Shown: positions 9,401-18,052, numbered from the stretch's first letter. The stretch is 64,000 nt of DNA from Planctomycetaceae bacterium (GCA_027487735.1 JAIYDA010000154.1:1-64000); one strand, 5' to 3'. Translations and numbers: made by a program. Notes: generated by a model not told the origin, from the sequence alone.

Positions 9401-9936
9401 CTCGCCTGCACCGCCCGCCCCACCACCACCTCGCGCCCCGCATACGCCAGCGCATCCCCCTGCCGCGCGTGCGACACCGCGCTCTGCATGGGCGGGCTCT
9501 GCATGGGCGGGCTCTGCATGGGCGGGCTCTGCATGGCCAGCTCCACTGGCCCATCTGCCAGCTCCAGCACCTCCGTGCCCATCGCCCCCGCGCTCCCGAT
9601 CCCACCGCCCAACCCACCGCCCAAGCCCGCTCCCAAACCGATCCCCTCCGACAGCATCACCGCCGCACTCGCGTGCAGCAGCATCCGCACGTGCGACACC
9701 TCCGCATCGCTGCCCGCCGGCACGCGCGACACGAGTTCCAGCCGCTCGCGCAGCGCCCGCAGCACCGTCGCCTCGTTCGACACGCCCGCAGGCAACCCCA
9801 GCACATGGTGCGGCGCAAGCGCATCGCGCACGCCCTCGGTGCGAAGCTGCACATACTTGCGGAGCAGCGCCGCACTATCCAGCGAGGCTGGCTCGTGACC
9901 CCGTTCGTGCCCCGGTTCATGACCCTGGTGGCTCAA
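6478..9936 (-). CDS. Very large membrane-anchored protein with J-like N-terminus
   Basis: 1152 residues, translated from a TTG at 9936 that overlaps the previous stop (TTGA) and follows a strong GGGGGAGG box. Residues 20-100 (HHVLGLPAGVSNEATVLRAL then RERLELVSRV) resemble the helix pair of DnaJ-like N-termini seen in planctomycete proteins, but no HPD is visible. Residues about 136-152 are a fourfold MQSPP repeat. A single membrane span lies at about 331-354 (LLGGAALGAALLLVVALTL). The remaining 800 residues are helical and alanine-rich, predicted outside the membrane. The layout suggests a scaffold that links cytoplasm and periplasm. Function unknown. Confidence 0.78.
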   Translation of the reverse strand: MSHQGHEPGHERGHEPASLDSAALLRKYVQLRTEGVRDALAPHHVLGLPAGVSNEATVLRALRERLELVSRVPAGSDAEVSHVRMLLHASAAVMLSEGIGLGAGLGGGLGGGIGSAGAMGTEVLELADGPVELAMQSPPMQSPPMQSPPMQSAVSHARQGDALAYAGREVVVGRAVQASVPGGGAVGLTAFDEAMRITLGLHGGWNQRTMHHARLLAMSHGVGVHELVASLRRLSGGGAALGGARAVMPTQVVMRGPVAAGVRQAVPSVVPRAMPQASVQAGLHAGRQTGPQGGPQFGAQPGSPRVRERGDDAATVDAYPLSEPDPNGAVKRLLGGAALGAALLLVVALTLRYTVGRTPPAGGGAGAGNAASAAGQAGAGGTGDGAGQLPAGRDVAQGAGSGGNDTQTNAGDAGQASGREARAGERGASRSMQELLAALQQAAQRGGVQRVSASVQQADGSAEVDPAKPPANPRDLDGSLTVFRDAMDELGQRWVSASEQQLLALSSAVVEYIYRVGDSEEHAQAAVELVAQPARSVLVEGQLRTPEDVRSAVLSAGLLARLRSERDLAWGTLERIMRASDAVFGVVGEPAKDGRLGMLAGGESALRAMPARLAGMGTGAGAGTGAGVGRVSVPEAQGLWEAWRESARALAAGDETRLGQHALGAIDTVLSSGQSPAQQPMVLMGYRVLVPAAGFGASATKDQASVASRQRLLGWLASPGVGPEQVSVIVSSLIEGKLAGVELSMSLTAGASESDRALLRERLAALWDMAAGDDAATEVIERWRGIAGSKREGLVEGATRTQAVMKLVEAASLNTLAWQIVLGDIEVAKAGLGDGGTASLPEAAIAPMNIARLTVIVESGAWGERYVLAGANATKRLEALRSAGGVSNLLEARILVQETMRGATPELRGRARSLTEANAENTMVLSAMLDASASAPPVAELVPFYERLSGVKIGSVRDPGWRVRLRQGVMQRLIQRIAQGANEDVRDIATGQRVLGGIYEQRGFALDNWRRVGMGLAPSVMPVRADDADPTELSEKLVGNIAGYVRTLYVPVVGGGAPSLEETLALQEQRLRVARGRPQQFVARQMAMLELQASVAIARAPAEAARVRSVLEGARRDVARRDADRADRVLTQMVTLEQAMLELWWIALGGGA
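9481..9540. repeat. 15-bp in-frame tandem repeat
   Basis: Three exact copies of GCTCTGCATGGGCGG and a fourth that diverges at its end, coding the MQSPP repeats of the 1152-residue protein. A multiple of three, so copy changes keep the frame. Likely a slippage site. Confidence 0.95.
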
Positions 9937-12770
9937 GGCTTGCCTCCCCCGCCCGGAACCGCTGGCGTCGTGGGCGCACCCGCACCCGGCTTCGCCCCCG
10001 GCATCACCGGAGCCGTCGGCTGCGCCAGCGCAATCGCAATCTCCACGCCCACGCTTTTCAGCTCCTCCGCATAAGGCGGCGGAAACTCCTTGCTGTGCAG
10101 CACCTTTGTCTGGTCCAGCGCTGCCTTCGCCTGCTGCGGATTGATGCGGAGCATCACGCGCAGCGACGCAATCCGCGCCTCATACCACTGCTCCGCGGGC
10201 GGATCAAAGCTCGCGAGAATCTCCAGCCACGCATCGAGCGATGCCTGCAGCGCCCCCGCATCCTCCGACAGCCGCGCGATGCGCCGCAGCATCGCGTGCG
10301 TCCGCACGCCGCTCGCGAGGCTGGCGTTGTCGATCGCCAGCGCGCGGTCGCGCATCGCAGCGTCCTTCGTGCTCTCCCACAGGCTCGCCGCCGCAGCCGC
10401 GACCCACTCTCGGGCCTGGCTGGCAGTCGCGCCCACCACTCCCTTGCCATCCATGATGCGAGTGCCCGCAAACACCACGCCCTTCGCGCGCTCCGCATCG
10501 CTCGGCGCTTCCTGCCAGCGCGCCACCGCACGCCGCAGCCACAACGCATCCGCCGCGCTCGCAAAGGGCCCGCCCCGCCCGCGCAGCTCATCGCCCAGCA
10601 CCGTCGCCCGCGCCTCGTCGTCGCGCGCCAGCGCAATCTGCAACCGCCGGAACGTCAGCTCATCGCGGAACGTCGTCGTGTCCAGCCCATTCTTGAATGC
10701 CGCCTGATCGAGGCTCGCCAGCGCGCTCTCCACCCGCGCCAGATCGGGCACCGACACGCTGAGCAACGCCTCCGCAAGCTGCCTCGCCCGCACGCCCACG
10801 CCCTCCGCTGCGCTCCGCGCCGCCTGCTGCTGCGCGGGCGTGTCGCGCACGTCGCTCAGCGCCCGGGCCAGGTCGCGCCGAAGCAGGTCCTCCGCCACGT
10901 CGGCAAACCGCAGCGCCGAGAACTCCCGCGTGCTCTGCCCGCTGCTGCGAAACGCGCGATAGAGCAGCCGCGCCGCCTGCGCCCGCGCCGCCTCATAAAG
11001 CCCCGAGTCACTCGGCACCGCCAGCAGCAGCTCGATGGTCTTCTCACTCCCCGCCTCATCCGCCCCCGCGCGCCGCAGCAGCAGCCTCGTCGCGTTCTCC
11101 GTCGCCGGAAACTCGCTGATGTACAGCGTGACAAGCCGCTCGTGCCGCGTGGTCAGGCTCTCGTCGCTGGCGTTCTGCTTGAGCAGTTCCTCCATGCACA
11201 CGATGGCATACCACATCGCCTCGCCGCGCACGCCGCTGTCGCTCGCGAGCGCGACCGCCCGCTCAAACACCTCCGCCGCCTGCCCCAGATCTCCCGCGTA
11301 GTAGAGCGCAAGCCCCTGCCGCAGTGCCGAGGGTGCAATCTCCTTCGGAAACCGCGTCGCGTCCTCGCTCGTTGCCGCACCCTCCAGCAGCCGCGCCGCA
11401 TCGCGATACTGATTCACGAGCACCACGAGCTTCGTGGGCTTGTCCCCAGGTCCATCCTGCGCGCGGTGCCCCTCGCGCGCTGCCTCGAAGGCCTGCGTTC
11501 CTTTCACATAGAGCACGATGAACCCGCCCTCGCCCAGGGGCAGCGTGCCATACCTGCGAACCAGGTCCACCACCTGCCCCGCAAGCTGCTGCGCGATGAG
11601 ATCGCCCAGCGCGGTCTGCGCCATGTCGCTCGCCACCTTGTCCAGCGTCTCGCGGCGCGACACGCCCGCATCGCGCAAGTACTCCAGGCTCAGCACGCCC
11701 AGCAGCCTCGCCTCCACCGGGTTCAGCACGTTTCCCGTCGCCTCGCTGCGCCGCAGCCTCACCAGCACCGCAACATCCGCCCAGCGCTCCGTGCCCGCGA
11801 GCACGATCAGCTTCCGCGAGAACATCTGCTCGCGCACGTTCGCGGGCACTTCGGTGCTCTGCTCCAGCAGCTCAAACCAGCGCAGCGCATCCACGTCGTT
11901 GTCCAGCATCGCATACGCCATCGACGCGCCCATCACGCTCCGGCAGATGTGCTCAAACCGCAAGTTGCCCGCAGAAAACCGCTCGATCGCGGGCGGCTTG
12001 CCTGGCACAGCATTCAGCAGCGTGCCAAACGCCAGCAGGCTCGCCGCAGCTTCCGACCGTTCACCCCCCAGCAGCGACACATAGTGCCGCGCCCACCCCT
12101 CGTAATACCGCGCAATCGCGCGAAGCTGCCTCGCCTCGCCCAGCAGCACGCGCAGCCTGTCCTGCTGGTCGGCGCTTGCGGTGCGCTCCTGCGCTTCGAT
12201 CGCTGCAACCCGACCCTGCAGCTTCGTGGCAAGCTGCCCAAACAACCCCGCGCTCGAACGCAGCTCGCGCAGCGTCTGCTCCAGCTCCGCCTCGCTCAGC
12301 ATGCGCAGCCGCGCCCGCTCCGCTCGCTCCTCCACGGGCAAGTAGCTCGCCTTGGCAAGGTCCAAACGCAGCTCGAAGCTGTCCGCCTGAGGCACATCAT
12401 CGAGCAGCTGCGTCGCCCGCTGCTCCAGCTCGCGCCGCTGCGCGTCATCGCCCCCGCGCTGCGCCTCCTGCAGCATCCGCACATACAGCTCGGCGAGCTG
12501 CTCCGCCAGCCTGGTCCGCCGCTCGAGCGCGTCGGGGTCGCTGGGGCTCAGCTTGGCAATCCGCCCGCGCAGCGCAGCGGCGAGCGCATCTTCCTGCCCG
12601 TGGAGCGCGAGATAGTCGCTCAGCGCCCGCTCGCGCGCCACGCGCGTGTCCTCGGGCGGGGGCGTGTCTTGCGCGTGGGCTACGGCGCCCGCTGCGAGCA
12701 GCAGGCACGCCGACCATGCCCAGCAAGCCTGGCCCCGTGCAACGCGATGCTGTGTCCGCTCACTGCCCAC
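9933..12770 (-). CDS. Exported 945-residue helical-repeat protein of the ExbBD cluster
   Basis: Start chosen as the GTG at 12770, which overlaps the ExbD stop by about ten bases, has GGGGG about five bases ahead and leaves a normal signal peptide (VGSERTQHRV, then hydrophobic ACLLLAAGAVAHAQ). A longer ATG frame to 12857 would run through the ExbD gene. The mature part is almost wholly alpha-helical with repeated Ala/Leu/Glu/Arg pairs, consistent with TPR or TPR-like superhelices; for example ALYYAGDLGQAAEVFERAV near the middle is a typical TPR unit. It ends in a Pro/Gly-rich tail. Probably a periplasmic binding scaffold coupled to the ExbB/ExbD motor. Exact role unknown. Confidence 0.8.
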   Translation of the reverse strand: MGSERTQHRVARGQACWAWSACLLLAAGAVAHAQDTPPPEDTRVARERALSDYLALHGQEDALAAALRGRIAKLSPSDPDALERRTRLAEQLAELYVRMLQEAQRGGDDAQRRELEQRATQLLDDVPQADSFELRLDLAKASYLPVEERAERARLRMLSEAELEQTLRELRSSAGLFGQLATKLQGRVAAIEAQERTASADQQDRLRVLLGEARQLRAIARYYEGWARHYVSLLGGERSEAAASLLAFGTLLNAVPGKPPAIERFSAGNLRFEHICRSVMGASMAYAMLDNDVDALRWFELLEQSTEVPANVREQMFSRKLIVLAGTERWADVAVLVRLRRSEATGNVLNPVEARLLGVLSLEYLRDAGVSRRETLDKVASDMAQTALGDLIAQQLAGQVVDLVRRYGTLPLGEGGFIVLYVKGTQAFEAAREGHRAQDGPGDKPTKLVVLVNQYRDAARLLEGAATSEDATRFPKEIAPSALRQGLALYYAGDLGQAAEVFERAVALASDSGVRGEAMWYAIVCMEELLKQNASDESLTTRHERLVTLYISEFPATENATRLLLRRAGADEAGSEKTIELLLAVPSDSGLYEAARAQAARLLYRAFRSSGQSTREFSALRFADVAEDLLRRDLARALSDVRDTPAQQQAARSAAEGVGVRARQLAEALLSVSVPDLARVESALASLDQAAFKNGLDTTTFRDELTFRRLQIALARDDEARATVLGDELRGRGGPFASAADALWLRRAVARWQEAPSDAERAKGVVFAGTRIMDGKGVVGATASQAREWVAAAAASLWESTKDAAMRDRALAIDNASLASGVRTHAMLRRIARLSEDAGALQASLDAWLEILASFDPPAEQWYEARIASLRVMLRINPQQAKAALDQTKVLHSKEFPPPYAEELKSVGVEIAIALAQPTAPVMPGAKPGAGAPTTPAVPGGGGKP

Positions 12771-13215
12771 GCTTGCCCCCAGACCCAGAAGAAAGCCCCG
12801 AAACCGGCACGTAGTTGATGCGCGTGAAGCCCGCATCGCTCGCCGCCTGCATCGCAATCGCCACCGCCTCCACGCTCACGCCATCGGGCACCTTCACAAA
12901 CAGCCCGCCATCCTTGGGCAGCGTGCTCAGCAGGTTCGTCAGCGTCGTCTGCGTGCTCACGCTGCGATCGCCCAGCGAGTACTGCACCGTGCCCGTCTTG
13001 CTGTCCAGCCGCATGCTCAGCACCTGGGGCTGCAAGGGGCTGCGCACGCCCGTGCCCTTGTTCTGGCTCGCGAGCGTGGCTTGCAGTTGGCTCTCGCCGC
13101 TGGTCATGCGGGCCGTGACCAAGAAGTAAATGAGCAGCAAAAACACGACGTCGATGAGGCTGGTGAGGGGCAGCCCCGCGTCACCTTCCGCGGGCCTTGC
13201 CTTGATGAATCTCAT
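12760..13215 (-). CDS. exbD: ExbD/TolR-family proton-channel subunit (second copy)
   Basis: 151 residues. A short cytoplasmic start MRFIKARPAE leads into one membrane span, LTSLIDVVFLLLIYFLV, with the conserved proton-relay aspartate at residue 22. The periplasmic ExbD fold follows (GGLFVKVPDGVSVEAVAIAM). A strong GGGGGAGG box precedes the ATG, and the start overlaps the stop of the other exbD by four bases. Together with ExbB it should form a proton-driven inner-membrane motor. Two different ExbD partners for one ExbB are usual in planctomycete clusters and suggest a heteromeric pair. Confidence 0.93.
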   Translation of the reverse strand: MRFIKARPAEGDAGLPLTSLIDVVFLLLIYFLVTARMTSGESQLQATLASQNKGTGVRSPLQPQVLSMRLDSKTGTVQYSLGDRSVSTQTTLTNLLSTLPKDGGLFVKVPDGVSVEAVAIAMQAASDAGFTRINYVPVSGLSSGSGGKRGQ

Positions 13216-13664
13216 GGCGTGCCTCCCCCAGCAGTTCCGTCATTCTTCACCTCGCCCGCCGTGCCAAGCTGCCACCCGCGCACACCAAACGCCGCCAGCG
13301 TGCGCGCCACGATGTTGATGTCATTCGAGCGTGCCAACCGATCCGCCCGCACCAGCACGCGCACGCGGTCTGCCTGGCCCCCCGCCCGCATGATCGCCTG
13401 CTGCACCTGCTGCCCGAGCCCAGTCGCTGCGAGCTTCTTGCCATCGACGATCAGCGTGCCATCCGCCAGCACATCCACCACGAGCGCGGGCGTCTGCCCC
13501 TCTTGCAGCGTCGAACCAAGCTGGGGTGGCAAGTCCAAGGGTGTGCGGCTGCCCTCGACAAACTGCGACGTGAACATGAAGAAGATGATGAGCTGCAACG
13601 TGACATCGATCATGGGCGTCATGTCCATGAACACGTTGCGGGGTTTGGGCTTGATGAAGCGCAT
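13212..13664 (-). CDS. exbD: ExbD/TolR-family proton-channel subunit (first copy)
   Basis: 150 residues. The membrane span MTPMIDVTLQLIIFFMFTSQ carries the essential aspartate at residue 20. The periplasmic part includes VLADGTLIVDGKKL, typical of ExbD. It begins with the same MRFIK as the second copy but the two diverge after that, so this is an old duplication. The gene follows exbB by a few bases. Confidence 0.94.
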   Translation of the reverse strand: MRFIKPKPRNVFMDMTPMIDVTLQLIIFFMFTSQFVEGSRTPLDLPPQLGSTLQEGQTPALVVDVLADGTLIVDGKKLAATGLGQQVQQAIMRAGGQADRVRVLVRADRLARSNDINIVARTLAAFGVRGWQLGTAGEVKNDGTAGGGTP

Positions 13665-13670
13665 GCGTGC

Positions 13671-14555
13671 TCAGCGGGGCGTCGTCGCGGCGGGCGTTGC
13701 TGGAACTGCGGTCTGCGGTGCTGCAGCGCGGGGCATCGCGGGCGCTGCGCGCGGTGCTTGCTTCTCGGTGCGCTGCTCGGCCTCTGCCGCCAGCCCCTCC
13801 GCAATGGCAGCGACCTCGCCCGCGCACTTCTCCATCCGGCTGCGGAAGTAGCTGTGCGCAGCCGTGCACGGAATTGCCACGACCAGCCCCTGCACCGTGG
13901 TGATGAGCGCGATGGAGATGTACCCCGCAAGGTCCGCAGGCTTTGCCGCCCCTTGCGTGCCCGCGATGGTGTCGAACGCGCCCACCATGCCCACCACTGT
14001 GCCCAGCAGCCCCAGCATCGGCGCGATGCTCGCGATGAGCGCGATCACCTCGTTGGGGCGAGACAACCGCGTTGCCTCGCCCGCGCCCGCTTCCTCCAGC
14101 GCGCTGCGAAGCTCGAGCATGCCAAAGGGCGAGCGGCTGCAGCGCGACAGTGCCTGCCCCACCACCCGGCACAGAAACACGTCGTTCTCAGGCTGATTGC
14201 AGAACTGCATCACGCCCTTGGTGTCGTTGTTGTGCATGCCGCGCTCAATCGCCTCGACGATCGCGGGCGGGGCGAGCTTCTCGGTGCGAAGCCTCACGAA
14301 CTGCACGATCGCCATCGCCACCGCGACGACGCTGAGCCCGATGATGACGTACCCAATCAGCCCGCCGCCCTCGATGTACTGCCAGAGGCTCTTGGTCGCG
14401 CTCGCGGTGGCAGCAGCGGCCCCTGCTGCGGGCGGCGCAACGGGTGCGCCGGCTGGCGCGCCCGCGCCAGCCTGGGCGAGCAGCATGCAGGCATGATGGG
14501 CATGGTGGGCCGCATCGGCAAGCAACGAGATGATGGTGGGAAGCAAGGTGTGCAT
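13671..14555 (-). CDS. exbB: ExbB/TolQ/MotA-family proton-channel protein
   Basis: 294 residues. After a His-rich and Ala/Pro-rich N-terminus come three membrane spans: about 73-95 (GYVIIGLSVVAVAMAIVQFV), about 175-195 (IASIAPMLGLLGTVVGMVG) and about 212-232 (ISIALITTVQGLVVAIPCT). The polar Thr residues of the last two spans match the proton-path threonines of ExbB. A long N-terminal stretch rich in Ala and Pro is typical of planctomycete ExbB. It lies directly before two exbD genes. Confidence 0.93.
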   Translation of the reverse strand: MHTLLPTIISLLADAAHHAHHACMLLAQAGAGAPAGAPVAPPAAGAAAATASATKSLWQYIEGGGLIGYVIIGLSVVAVAMAIVQFVRLRTEKLAPPAIVEAIERGMHNNDTKGVMQFCNQPENDVFLCRVVGQALSRCSRSPFGMLELRSALEEAGAGEATRLSRPNEVIALIASIAPMLGLLGTVVGMVGAFDTIAGTQGAAKPADLAGYISIALITTVQGLVVAIPCTAAHSYFRSRMEKCAGEVAAIAEGLAAEAEQRTEKQAPRAAPAMPRAAAPQTAVPATPAATTPR

Positions 14556-14647
14556 AAAGAAAACGTGCGAAGGACACACAACCGAAACAGCTCTCAACGA
14601 CCAACTTCCATGACAAACCAGCCCCCACCGACAAACCCCGCAGAACG

Positions 14648-15997
14648 CTACGGGGGCGGGCTCGCCTCGCCCGGGGGCGGTGCTGTCGGTTGCGCGGCGC
14701 TCGCGTTCATCGCTGCCTCGGCAGAAGCCGCGATCGTCGCCTCCAGACCTGCGAGGGCCGGGTGCGTCGGCGCGATCCGCCGCAGCTCGTCGCGCAGCAC
14801 CTTCGCGCTCGCGAGGTTGCCCTGCGCCACGCGCACGAGCCCGACATCGGCAAGGCAGAGCCCCGCGAGGAATGGGCTGTCGTCCGCCAGCAGCGCGGGC
14901 ACCCCCAGCGCGATGGCGATGCCCTGGGCCTTTTCTTCGGGGTTGGTGCTCGCGAGATAGCTCCGCGCCAGACCCGTGCGGGCCCACGCCTCGATCCAGC
15001 CCGGAAAGGCCGCCTCGTCTTCGTCGATCTGGTCGAGAATCGATTGCAAGTGCACGCGTGCGGCGCTGCGCTGTTCGGGTGTGCCCGCCTGCACGGCGAT
15101 GATGTCCCACACCAGCCTCGCGCCCGCAAACTCTGGCCCCGCATCGCTCGCGGGCCGCGCAGGCAGGGTCACGTTCTCGCCCATCGCGATGCGAGCAGAA
15201 AGGGCATAGAGCTCTACGAGCGTGCGCGCCACCACCGCCCGGCGGTCGCTGGCAAAGCCCGCGTCGGTGCTGGTTGCCCCAGCGGCTTGTGCGGGCTCGG
15301 GGCGCATCGCAATGGTGCGCAGGCCCACGCCCGGCACCCACAGGGGCGGCAAATCTGGGCAGAGCAGCGTTTCGCGATCGAGCAAGGGCTTGTCGAGGAT
15401 GGAGCGGGCCGCGCCGGTGCGATCCTCGCGCAGGGGCATAAACAGTGGCGGATTCTCGCCGCTTGCCACGAGCGCGAGCCATGCCTCCACGCTCGCGACC
15501 TGGGCCTGGCGATGCAAGCGGCACCGCAAGAGCCCAGCGGCGACCATCGCGCTCGTCTTGCCGCGCGTGCCGACGGTCTTGGCAAAGAGCTGCTCGAACA
15601 GAGGTTCCGCGCCGGCGATGTCGGCCCGCGCGAGGCGCGTGCGGGCGCGCCAGGCGAGGTCGGCGGTCTGCATATGGGCCTGCGCTTCCGCCGCGAAGGC
15701 CTGCGGCACGCTGCGGACTTGGTCCCAGCTCAGCCACGTCGAGCGCGATCCATCGGCGATGCGCACGCCCTGATCGGAAACCTCCACGACGTCGCCCGGC
15801 TGCACGGGCACGCCCGCGCGGAGCACGAGCTCGGTGGCGGGGGCTTTTTTGGTTTGCGGAGCAGTTTGCGTCGCTGGCGAAGCTGGTGGAGTCGCAGCTG
15901 GCTGGGCCAGGGCGACACCTGCGCAGAGCGCCACCACCGCGCACGCAACAAGCATGGGCATCGGGCGTGAGCGAGGATTTGAGGTGGTGCTGCGCAT
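14648..15997 (-). CDS. Exported helical protein of the ExbBD/VWA cluster
   Basis: 449 residues with a signal peptide (MLVACAVVALCAGVALAQ, from about residue 15). A small beta domain follows, VQPGDVVEVSDQGVRIAD, resembling the strand motif found at the front of many planctomycete secreted proteins. The rest is helical with TPR-like character and a Pro-rich C-terminus. It lies 25 bp after the VWA gene stop and 92 bp before exbB. No catalytic signature was recognised. Probably periplasmic and part of the same machine. Confidence 0.75.
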   Translation of the reverse strand: MRSTTSNPRSRPMPMLVACAVVALCAGVALAQPAATPPASPATQTAPQTKKAPATELVLRAGVPVQPGDVVEVSDQGVRIADGSRSTWLSWDQVRSVPQAFAAEAQAHMQTADLAWRARTRLARADIAGAEPLFEQLFAKTVGTRGKTSAMVAAGLLRCRLHRQAQVASVEAWLALVASGENPPLFMPLREDRTGAARSILDKPLLDRETLLCPDLPPLWVPGVGLRTIAMRPEPAQAAGATSTDAGFASDRRAVVARTLVELYALSARIAMGENVTLPARPASDAGPEFAGARLVWDIIAVQAGTPEQRSAARVHLQSILDQIDEDEAAFPGWIEAWARTGLARSYLASTNPEEKAQGIAIALGVPALLADDSPFLAGLCLADVGLVRVAQGNLASAKVLRDELRRIAPTHPALAGLEATIAASAEAAMNASAAQPTAPPPGEASPPP

Positions 15998-16022
15998 GCT
16001 GCAGGCCCTCCGGCGAATGCCA

Positions 16023-16982
16023 TCAGGGCACGAACGTGTAGGTTCCTCCGGAGTCTTTCGCGATGACGCGCATGTTGGCCTGACCGGCCTCGTTGCCGAA
16101 GCAGATGGCGTGGATGGGCACGGGCGGGCTGGAGATGTTCAGCCTCTGCGCGATCTCTTCGTCGACGGTGTCGGAAAACTCGCCGTCGGTCATGAAGTAG
16201 ATCGCGTCGGGCCTGGGAAAGCTGCTGCGGGTGAAGGCGAGCTCGAAGGCGGGCAGGGGCTCGGTGCTTGCGCCGGTGATGATGCCGTCGATCTGCGGTT
16301 CGAGCTTGCGGAGCGTGGCGGGGGTTGCCTGCGAGTACTTGCTCACGCCCCCAAGCACCTGCGAAAAGTCGCTGAAGAGGATGATGGCAAACTCGCTGGT
16401 CTCGGCCATGCCTCGCAGGGTTTTGCGGAGTTCTTCTTTCAGGCGGTCGAGCCTGCCGTTGGCGATCATCGAGCTGCTGACGTCGACGATGAAGATGAAG
16501 CGCGAGCCCGTGGTTTCGACGCCAAAGAAGTTTGCGCCGCCCCCACCACCGCCCGAGCCGCTGAGACCGCCGCCAGTGCCCGTGGTGATGTCGCCCCCGC
16601 CCGCGAGGCTGCCCAGGTCGGCGTCGGAGATGCTGGTCTCGCCCGCGTCGATCGGGGCGGGGTCGATCTCTGGGGTCAGGTCCATCGTGCTTGCGCTCGC
16701 GGCGTCGGCGGCGATCTCTGGAAAGCTCGGCGTGGGCAGGCTCTCGCCCATCATCTGGCTCAGCTCACCCTCGCTGAGGATCGCCATCGCGATGGGCTCG
16801 CTCTCTGTCAGTGCCTTCACGGCGACGGGCGTGCCCCCCGAGCCCAGGCGGATAAGGCGCGCCAGCCCGAAGCCCGCGATGTGGAGCACGAAGCTGAGGA
16901 GAAGGGCGGCGAGCGTGAGGTTGCGCCCCCACGTCCAGAGCAGCTTGGTGAGCGGCGGGGGCAGGTGCTCGTCGCGCTCCAT
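16023..16982 (-). CDS. Membrane-anchored von Willebrand factor A domain protein
   Basis: 319 residues from the ATG at 16982 (an in-frame ATG at 17084 is possible but lacks a ribosome site and would crowd the pyrH promoter). One membrane span at about 22-42 is followed by an acidic and Gly-rich linker, then the VWA domain. The metal-binding MIDAS motif FIVDVSSSM (D167, S169, S171) and the later YFMTDGEFSD are intact. This TonB-like topology, with an N-terminal anchor and a periplasmic working domain, and its position as first gene of an ExbB/ExbD cluster suggest that it takes the place of TonB or is the moved part of the complex. Confidence 0.88.
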   Translation of the reverse strand: MERDEHLPPPLTKLLWTWGRNLTLAALLLSFVLHIAGFGLARLIRLGSGGTPVAVKALTESEPIAMAILSEGELSQMMGESLPTPSFPEIAADAASASTMDLTPEIDPAPIDAGETSISDADLGSLAGGGDITTGTGGGLSGSGGGGGGANFFGVETTGSRFIFIVDVSSSMIANGRLDRLKEELRKTLRGMAETSEFAIILFSDFSQVLGGVSKYSQATPATLRKLEPQIDGIITGASTEPLPAFELAFTRSSFPRPDAIYFMTDGEFSDTVDEEIAQRLNISSPPVPIHAICFGNEAGQANMRVIAKDSGGTYTFVP

Positions 16983-17265
16983 CGAGGGGTCGGGGCGCGC
17001 AGGAGCGGTTTGGCCAGAAGCTTGACCAAAGACGCGAGCAAGGAATGGAGGCAAAGGAAGCAAGGCGGTTGGGAAACAAGGCATGGCACTTTGGGGCGCA
17101 GCGGACCACGTTTGTGCGCAGCACCCCGCACCCACCACAATGTACCCGCTTGGGGCACCGAGAGTTGCAAGAAGTGAGCGCAGCAAGCAACAACTGCCAC
17201 GGCGCGCGCACAAAGGCGGCCTTTCGCCCTCGGTCGCGCGGACGAGCACCCCTAACCTTGGCGCG

Positions 17266-18051
17266 ATGCCCAGCACAGCCCCGACGCCCACGACCCTCGC
17301 ACCGACGATGCCCCCCGCCCGCAGCGCCTTGCCCAACCCTCCATACAAGCGGGTGCTCCTCAAGATTTCTGGCGAGAGCTTTTGCAAGCCTGGGTCATTC
17401 GGCATCGACCCCAGCGAGCTGGCGCACATCGCCAGCGAGATTCAACTGACTGCGAAGAGCGGGACCCAGCTCGCGATCGTCGTGGGCGGGGGCAACATCA
17501 TCCGGGGAGCTGAGCTTGCCAAGCAGGGGCACATCCATCAGGCGACGGCGGACCACATGGGGATGCTGGGCACGGTGATCAATGCCCTGGCACTGAAGGA
17601 AAAGCTGCTGAGCATGGGGACGGCCTGCCGGGTGATGAGCGCGGTGGAGATTCGGGCGGTTGCGGAGAGCTTTATTCGGGGGCGGGCGGTGCGGCACATG
17701 GAAAAGGGGCGGGTGATCATTCTCGCTGCGGGCACCGGGAACCCGTTCTTTACGACCGACACGTGCGCTGCGCTGCGGGCGACGGAGCTGGAGTGCGACA
17801 TTCTGCTGAAGGCGACGAAGGTGGACGGGGTGTATACGGCGGACCCGAAGAAGGACCCGACGGCGACGCGATATGAGCGGATTACGTACGCCGAGAGCAT
17901 GGCAAAGAACCTGCGGGTGCTGGATCAGACCGCGCTGGCGCTGTGTAACGAGCAGCGGGTGCCTGTGCTGGTGTTTGACTTCCGGGTGAGCGGGAACATC
18001 GCGCGGGCGGTGCGTGGGGAGCAGATTGGGACGGTGGTGTACGCGGGGTAG
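17266..18051 (+). CDS. pyrH: UMP kinase
   Basis: 261 residues. Phosphorylates UMP to UDP in pyrimidine nucleotide synthesis. Family blocks are KRVLLKISGE, VVGGGNIIRG, GTGNPFFTTDT and ATKVDGVYTADP, all characteristic of the bacterial amino-acid-kinase-fold enzyme. It has about 20 extra N-terminal residues rich in Pro/Thr/Ala; an alternative ATG at 17308 would shorten this. It is divergent from the VWA gene. pyrH usually neighbours tsf/frr, and that linkage is absent here. Confidence 0.95.
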   Translation: MPSTAPTPTTLAPTMPPARSALPNPPYKRVLLKISGESFCKPGSFGIDPSELAHIASEIQLTAKSGTQLAIVVGGGNIIRGAELAKQGHIHQATADHMGMLGTVINALALKEKLLSMGTACRVMSAVEIRAVAESFIRGRAVRHMEKGRVIILAAGTGNPFFTTDTCAALRATELECDILLKATKVDGVYTADPKKDPTATRYERITYAESMAKNLRVLDQTALALCNEQRVPVLVFDFRVSGNIARAVRGEQIGTVVYAG

Positions 18052-18052
18052 G

